DNA of 9,615 bases from Bacillota bacterium. Its GTDB lineage: Bacteria; Bacillota; Clostridia; UBA1381. The notes beneath the pieces were generated by a model. That model did no database searches, was not told where the DNA came from, and saw nothing but the letters and a program-made list of their open reading frames with translations. This document shows, one piece after another, positions 6,694 through 9,615 of the stretch. The translations under genes were made by a program, and so were the position numbers. The stretch covers positions 1-9,615 of the forward strand of contig JAJQAT010000244.1 of assembly GCA_021203665.1 (NCBI GenBank). Reading direction: 5' to 3'. Position 1 is the first letter of the stretch. Each line of letters opens with the position of its first letter.

Positions 6694-7290
6694 TTACATT
6701 GCCTGTCTGCCCTCAAGAGCCTTTATAAGCGTGATTTTATCCGCGTATTCCAGGTCGCTGCCGATTGGCACGCCGTGGGCGATACGCGTAACCCTTACGT
6801 CAAAGGGGGAGAGCAGCTTTGAAATATAAACAGCCGTAGCCGTTCCGTTCACGGTCGGATTTGTTGCCATAATTACCTCTTTCACCTTTCCGTCCGCAAG
6901 CCGCAGCAAAAGCTCGTTTATTTTTATGTCGTCGGGCGTGATGCCGTCCATTGGCGAGAGCGCGCCGTGCAGGACGTGATAAAGCCCGTTAAACTCGTTT
7001 GTCGCCTCTATCGCGGAAACGTCCTCCGGGCTTTCCACAACGCAAATAACCGAGCCGTCGCGCTTCGGAGACGAGCATATTTTGCAGGGCGATGTGTCGG
7101 TAAGGTTTTGACATACCGGACATAATGTAATTTTTTCCTTTGCCTCAAGTATGCAGCTTGACATTGCCGCCGCGTCGTCCTTTGACATATGCTCAAGAAT
7201 ATGGAACGCGATACGCTCCGCGCTTTTTCTGCCTATGCCGGGCAGCTGCTCGAATTTTTCAATTAAGGTTTCAATTACGGTAGCGTGCAT
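6694..7290 (-). CDS. recR: Recombination mediator protein RecR
   Basis: RecR acts with RecF and RecO in loading RecA at single-strand gaps during recombinational DNA repair. The 198 residues match the usual length. In order it shows a helix-hairpin-helix (about 8-33, FEQLPGIGRKSAERIAFHIL), a four-cysteine zinc finger (Cys57, Cys60, Cys69, Cys72 in CPVC...CKIC), a Toprim domain (about 80-175, with VESPEDVSAIE and GLYHVLHGALSPMDGI) and the C-terminal Walker-B-like region ending THIS-type TRIAHGVPIGSDLEYADKITL (168-188). ATG 7290 lies only 5 bases after the ybaB stop and has no good Shine-Dalgarno sequence of its own (AAAG at best), so its translation is probably coupled to ybaB. It is the last gene of the dnaX-ybaB-recR operon, followed by a strong terminator. 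Confidence 0.97.
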   Translation of the reverse strand: MHATVIETLIEKFEQLPGIGRKSAERIAFHILEHMSKDDAAAMSSCILEAKEKITLCPVCQNLTDTSPCKICSSPKRDGSVICVVESPEDVSAIEATNEFNGLYHVLHGALSPMDGITPDDIKINELLLRLADGKVKEVIMATNPTVNGTATAVYISKLLSPFDVRVTRIAHGVPIGSDLEYADKITLIKALEGRQAM

Positions 7291-7295
7291 AATCT

Positions 7296-7649
7296 TTAGA
7301 ACAATCCCGGGATATTTATTCCGCCGGTTACGGCGCTCATACCCTCAGCCATCATATCGTCCGCCTTCTTTATGGCGTCGTTTACGGCGACCATAACAAG
7401 GTCCTCAAGAGTTTCCACGTCCTCGGGGTCAACCGCGTCGGGACTTATTTTAAGAGAAAGTATTTCCTTTTTGCCGTTCGCGGTAACCGTAACCGCGCCG
7501 CCGCCCGAGGTTGCCTCGACAGTCTTGTCCTCAAGCTCCTCTTGTACCTTTTCCATTTCCTCCTGCATCTTCTGCGCTTGCTTTATAACGTTGCTCACGT
7601 TCTTGTTCGCGTTCATTCCCGAACCCGCAAAGCCTTTGTATTTTCCCAT
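7296..7649 (-). CDS. ybaB: YbaB/EbfC family nucleoid-associated protein
   Basis: This is a small DNA-binding protein that dimerises and coats or shapes the chromosome in bacteria; its exact role in Clostridia is unsettled. The 117 residues show the family plan: a glycine-rich start, an amphipathic helix IKQAQKMQEEMEKVQEELE (22-40), a short beta section with GGGAVTVTANGKKEI (49-63) and a C-terminal helical region LEDLVMVAVNDAIKKADDMM (81-100). The first of two ATGs (7655) is only 3 bases from the GAGG ribosome site, while the second (7649) is 9 bases away, so 7649 is taken as the start; the alternative adds MT. It lies 23 bases after dnaX and 5 bases before recR, as in the conserved Firmicutes operon. 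Confidence 0.93.
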   Translation of the reverse strand: MGKYKGFAGSGMNANKNVSNVIKQAQKMQEEMEKVQEELEDKTVEATSGGGAVTVTANGKKEILSLKISPDAVDPEDVETLEDLVMVAVNDAIKKADDMMAEGMSAVTGGINIPGLF

Positions 7650-7658
7650 TGTCATATA

Positions 7659-7662
7659 CCTC
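7659..7662 (-). promoter_or_regulatory. Ribosome binding site that decides the ybaB start
   Basis: GAGG within AAAGAAAGAGG reads on the - strand 9 bases before ATG 7649 and only 3 bases before ATG 7655. The normal spacing favours 7649. Confidence 0.65.
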
Positions 7663-7672
7663 TTTCTTTGTT

Positions 7673-9511
7673 TTAATTATTTTCCTCATCATTGTCGGAT
7701 ATTTCGCTTTGCTCCAAAAATTCCTCTCTGTCGTCGTCCTCGCCGAATGACGACTGGGAAAAGCTGTCCTCCGAAGAATTATATTCAATAAATTCGCTTT
7801 CGTCCGAGTTTTCGACAATCTCACCGAAATTATTTATGAGATTCTCGAGAGGGTCGGCAGAAACAGCGGAATTATTGTCCTCATTGCCGCCTTCGGGCGA
7901 GGGAAGATTCCAAAAATCCACAAGCTCGTCCGGAAGCTCGTGTTCATAAGCGAGCTTTACCGAGTAATCTGTGCCCGATACCCGCCTGAAGATTTGATTA
8001 AGCTTATCCTTGTAGCTCGCAGTGATACTGTACGAGCCGTTTTCCTCCGACTTAAATATCAATATAATGCCGTCCGCGTCTATGGTTATTTGCCTGTTCA
8101 TAAGAGCCGTCACCAAATATCCCGCCGTATTAAGCATTATCCGAGATATATTATCCCAGTTTTTAGCCACCTTTACTATGGGATTTTCAGAAGTAAGCTC
8201 ATATTCGGGAATAGGTCTGTAAAGACGCGCGGAGGGTTTTTTCTTTTCCGGCTCCTTTTTTTCCTTTACCGGCTCGGCTGCTGCCGCCGGTATTCCGTTT
8301 TTGACCTTTTCCTCAAGAGCGCTGATTCTGTTTGACAGCGACGATGTATCCGCCACAGCGCCGTTTGCCACCTGACTTTCAAGCGTTGCTATCCTGTCCA
8401 TCATGGAGGCGGGGGAATCGTCAAATTCCGGCTTCGCCAGCTTTATAAGGGCAATCTCGTATATAATCCGCGGAGATTTCACCCATTTTGTATCCGCCTG
8501 CGCGTCTGAAAGCACGGACGCCGCGTGAGATATTTTCTCAAAGGACATCTTATTCGACAACGCTTTTAATTTTACCATATCGGCGGCGTTACAGTCAAGT
8601 GGCGCGGGGGAATTATTCGAAATTTTACAAATGAGCATATCGCGCAGAGTTTGTATTAATGAGTCGATAAACACCCTTAAATCCTTACCGTCCGACATAA
8701 CGGTGTCGATAACGGATATAATTTTGCCCGCATCGCCGTCGGCGATAGCCTCGGTAATGGCGAAAACGGATTCCGTGGTGGAAATGCCGAGCGTTGAGGT
8801 TATGCTTTCCGCGGTGATTGAGCTTCCGCAGGCGGAAACCACACGCTCAAGCAGGCTCAGTGCGTCGCGCATGGAGCCGTCCGCGAGACGGGCGATAAGC
8901 TCATACGCGTCGTCCGAAATATTAAGCTTGTCGCCGTGAGCGATTTCTTTCATTCTGATTATAATGTCGGACGGCTTGATTCGCTTAAAATCAAAACGCT
9001 GACAGCGCGAGAGTATCGTTTGCGGCACCTTGTGCGCCTCGGTTGTGGCGAGTATGAATATAACATGCTCCGGCGGCTCCTCCAGCGTCTTAAGCAGAGC
9101 GTTAAACGCGCCCGCCGAGAGCATATGCACCTCGTCTATAATATAAACGGTGTACTTCGCGTTTGCGGAGACATAGTTCACATCGTCAAGTATTTCGCGA
9201 ATATTGTCAACGCCGTTGTTTGACGCGGCATCCATTTCCGTTACGTCAAGTATGCTGCCGTCAAGTATGCCGCGGCATACGTCGCATTCGTTGCATGGAT
9301 TTGAATCCTGCGGGTTAAGACAGTTTACCGCGCGCGAGAGAACCTTCGCGCAGGTGGTTTTGCCCGTTCCGCGCGTGCCGCAGAAAAGATAAGCGTGACC
9401 GATTTTATTGTTTGCTATTTGATTTTTCAGCGTCTGCGTTATATGACCTTGTCCCACAATGTCATCGAATACCATCGGACGCCATTTCCTGTATATAGCC
9501 TGATGCGCCAT
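7673..9511 (-). CDS. dnaX: DNA polymerase III subunit tau (clamp-loader ATPase)
   Basis: DnaX is the ATPase of the clamp loader that places the beta clamp on DNA and links polymerases at the replication fork. Of its 612 residues, 1-220 form the AAA+ module: Walker A GTRGTGKTT (45-53), zinc-site cysteines 64, 73, 76 and 79, Walker B IIDEVH (124-129), sensor 1 ATTE (155-158), the SRC arginine finger (168-170) and sensor 2 GSMRDAL (212-218). Residues 221-360 are the oligomerisation domain. Then follow a coiled-coil-like stretch (372-405), a K/E/P linker (411-428), a small domain (440-535) and an acidic D/E/S/N tail (540-612). ATG 9511 follows AAAGGTGG closely and gives MAHQAIYRKWRP, the standard beginning; a GTG at 9520 overlaps that ribosome site and is rejected. 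The linker contains an A AAA AAG slippery heptamer in the reading phase, which may yield a short gamma-like form. ybaB and recR follow in one operon. Confidence 0.97.
   Translation of the reverse strand: MAHQAIYRKWRPMVFDDIVGQGHITQTLKNQIANNKIGHAYLFCGTRGTGKTTCAKVLSRAVNCLNPQDSNPCNECDVCRGILDGSILDVTEMDAASNNGVDNIREILDDVNYVSANAKYTVYIIDEVHMLSAGAFNALLKTLEEPPEHVIFILATTEAHKVPQTILSRCQRFDFKRIKPSDIIIRMKEIAHGDKLNISDDAYELIARLADGSMRDALSLLERVVSACGSSITAESITSTLGISTTESVFAITEAIADGDAGKIISVIDTVMSDGKDLRVFIDSLIQTLRDMLICKISNNSPAPLDCNAADMVKLKALSNKMSFEKISHAASVLSDAQADTKWVKSPRIIYEIALIKLAKPEFDDSPASMMDRIATLESQVANGAVADTSSLSNRISALEEKVKNGIPAAAAEPVKEKKEPEKKKPSARLYRPIPEYELTSENPIVKVAKNWDNISRIMLNTAGYLVTALMNRQITIDADGIILIFKSEENGSYSITASYKDKLNQIFRRVSGTDYSVKLAYEHELPDELVDFWNLPSPEGGNEDNNSAVSADPLENLINNFGEIVENSDESEFIEYNSSEDSFSQSSFGEDDDREEFLEQSEISDNDEENN
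8199..8263 (-). promoter_or_regulatory. Candidate -1 ribosomal frameshift signal in dnaX
   Basis: Codons 417-419 read GAA AAA AAG, placing the heptamer A AAA AAG (8261-8255) in the X XXY YYZ phase, the same heptamer used by E. coli dnaX. After a -1 slip the ribosome would read GAGKEKTLRASLQTYSRI and stop at TGA 8201-8199, giving a predicted 437-residue protein that keeps the ATPase and oligomerisation domains. The run of seven A could also allow transcriptional slippage. A spaced upstream Shine-Dalgarno sequence and a strong downstream hairpin, both present in E. coli, are not evident: AAAGG abuts the site, and the next small stem (GTCT/AGAC) is about 30 bases on. Confidence 0.5.
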
Positions 9512-9516
9512 ATAAC

Positions 9517-9524
9517 CCACCTTT
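9517..9524 (-). promoter_or_regulatory. Ribosome binding site that fixes the dnaX start
   Basis: AAAGGTGG on the - strand ends 5 bases before ATG 9511, one mismatch from AAAGGAGG. It overlaps the in-frame GTG at 9520, which therefore cannot use it. Confidence 0.75.
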
Positions 9525-9536
9525 CTTCAATATACG

Positions 9537-9558
9537 AAAAAACGCCGCGGGGCGACGT
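9537..9558 (-). terminator. Intrinsic terminator between SRP RNA and dnaX
   Basis: On the - strand ACGTCGC (9558-9552) pairs with GCGGCGT (9548-9542), seven pairs including one U-G wobble, around a CCC loop. TTTTTT (9542-9537) follows directly, sharing the last T of the stem. It lies 10 bases after the SRP RNA end and only 25 bases before the dnaX ATG. Confidence 0.75.
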
Positions 9559-9568
9559 AATACAAAAA

Positions 9569-9615
9569 GGCTCAGACCGAGTTTGCCGTAACACACCGAA
9601 AGCACCGCTTATTGC
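9569..9615 (-). ncRNA. Signal recognition particle RNA, 3' end (cut by window edge)
   Basis: Read on the - strand the right edge gives GCAATAAGCGGTGC, TTTCGGTGTG and TTACGGC, then CTCGGTCTGAGCC and TTTTT. This matches the end of the conserved SRP RNA core, in which the GGAAGCAGCAATAAGCGGTGC region forms the Ffh-binding helix 8. The GGAAGCAGC part and the whole 5' strand lie beyond the window. The closing strand CTCGGTCTGAGCC should pair with a 5' GGCTCAG-like sequence. Only about 25 bases follow the conserved core, with no room for a long Bacillus-type Alu-domain 3' arm, so this is probably the short (about 100-base, 4.5S-like) form. The position just upstream of dnaX is the same as scr in B. 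subtilis. The RNA works with Ffh and FtsY in targeting membrane proteins. Confidence 0.82.

Noticed and set aside
6042..6716. Long open frame (224 codons) on the - strand opposite the transporter
   Set aside because: It overlaps a clear EamA gene on the + strand, runs through the recR terminator hairpin, has no ribosome site and gives a Lys/Arg/Tyr-rich sequence unlike any family.
8237..8243. Second A-run (six A, before CCC) in dnaX as another slippery site
   Set aside because: In the reading frame it is G AAA AAA CCC, which does not fit the X XXY YYZ pattern.
7692..8335. Ser-rich and Arg/Tyr-rich open frames on the + strand across dnaX
   Set aside because: They are mirror readings of the acidic tail and linker of dnaX, without start signals or family features.
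9512..9520. GTG at 9520 as the dnaX start
   Set aside because: It overlaps the ribosome binding site of the ATG at 9511, which gives the standard family N-terminus.

Overview
This window looks like an ordinary chromosomal stretch from an anaerobic member of the Firmicutes, most likely class Clostridia (inference). The grounds are Gram-positive-style ribosome binding sites (GGGAGG, AAGGAG), use of TTG starts, a ynzC-type DUF896 gene, the pairing of AsnA with AsnRS, and the gene order SRP RNA - dnaX - ybaB - recR, which is the arrangement known from Bacillus subtilis (scr-dnaX-yaaK-recR). No mobile element, prophage, CRISPR array, tRNA or rRNA is visible.

The + strand half (1-6626) opens with a good sigma-A-type promoter at 56-84. 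It drives a tight three-gene operon: a 58-residue DUF896 protein, ammonia-dependent asparagine synthetase (asnA) and asparaginyl-tRNA synthetase (asnS). Together asnA and asnS make asparagine from aspartate and ammonia and load it on tRNA-Asn. A hairpin at 2748-2769 closes this unit. Next come a membrane-anchored TPR protein of unknown role and glutamine-dependent NAD synthetase (nadE), the last step of NAD biosynthesis. A 180-base gap follows, holding a possible 23-codon ORF, a weak promoter candidate and a GNRA-loop hairpin. After it lies an EamA/DMT-family transporter starting at a TTG codon.

The - strand half runs in from the right edge. It holds the 3' end of the signal recognition particle RNA (cut by the window edge), an intrinsic terminator, dnaX (DNA polymerase III tau subunit), ybaB (nucleoid-associated protein) and recR (recombinational repair). 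The two halves converge on a nested double hairpin at 6635-6689, which serves as a strong terminator for the recR side and possibly a weak one for the transporter side.

The most interesting signal is an in-phase A AAA AAG heptamer in dnaX (minus strand, 8261-8255). It is the same slippery sequence E. coli dnaX uses to make the short gamma subunit. A -1 shift here would end after 18 further codons and give a predicted product of 437 residues, close in size to E. coli gamma. A second point is that the SRP RNA terminator leaves only about 25 bases before the dnaX start, so dnaX probably depends on read-through. I found no convincing new biological system; the genes are mostly conserved housekeeping genes.
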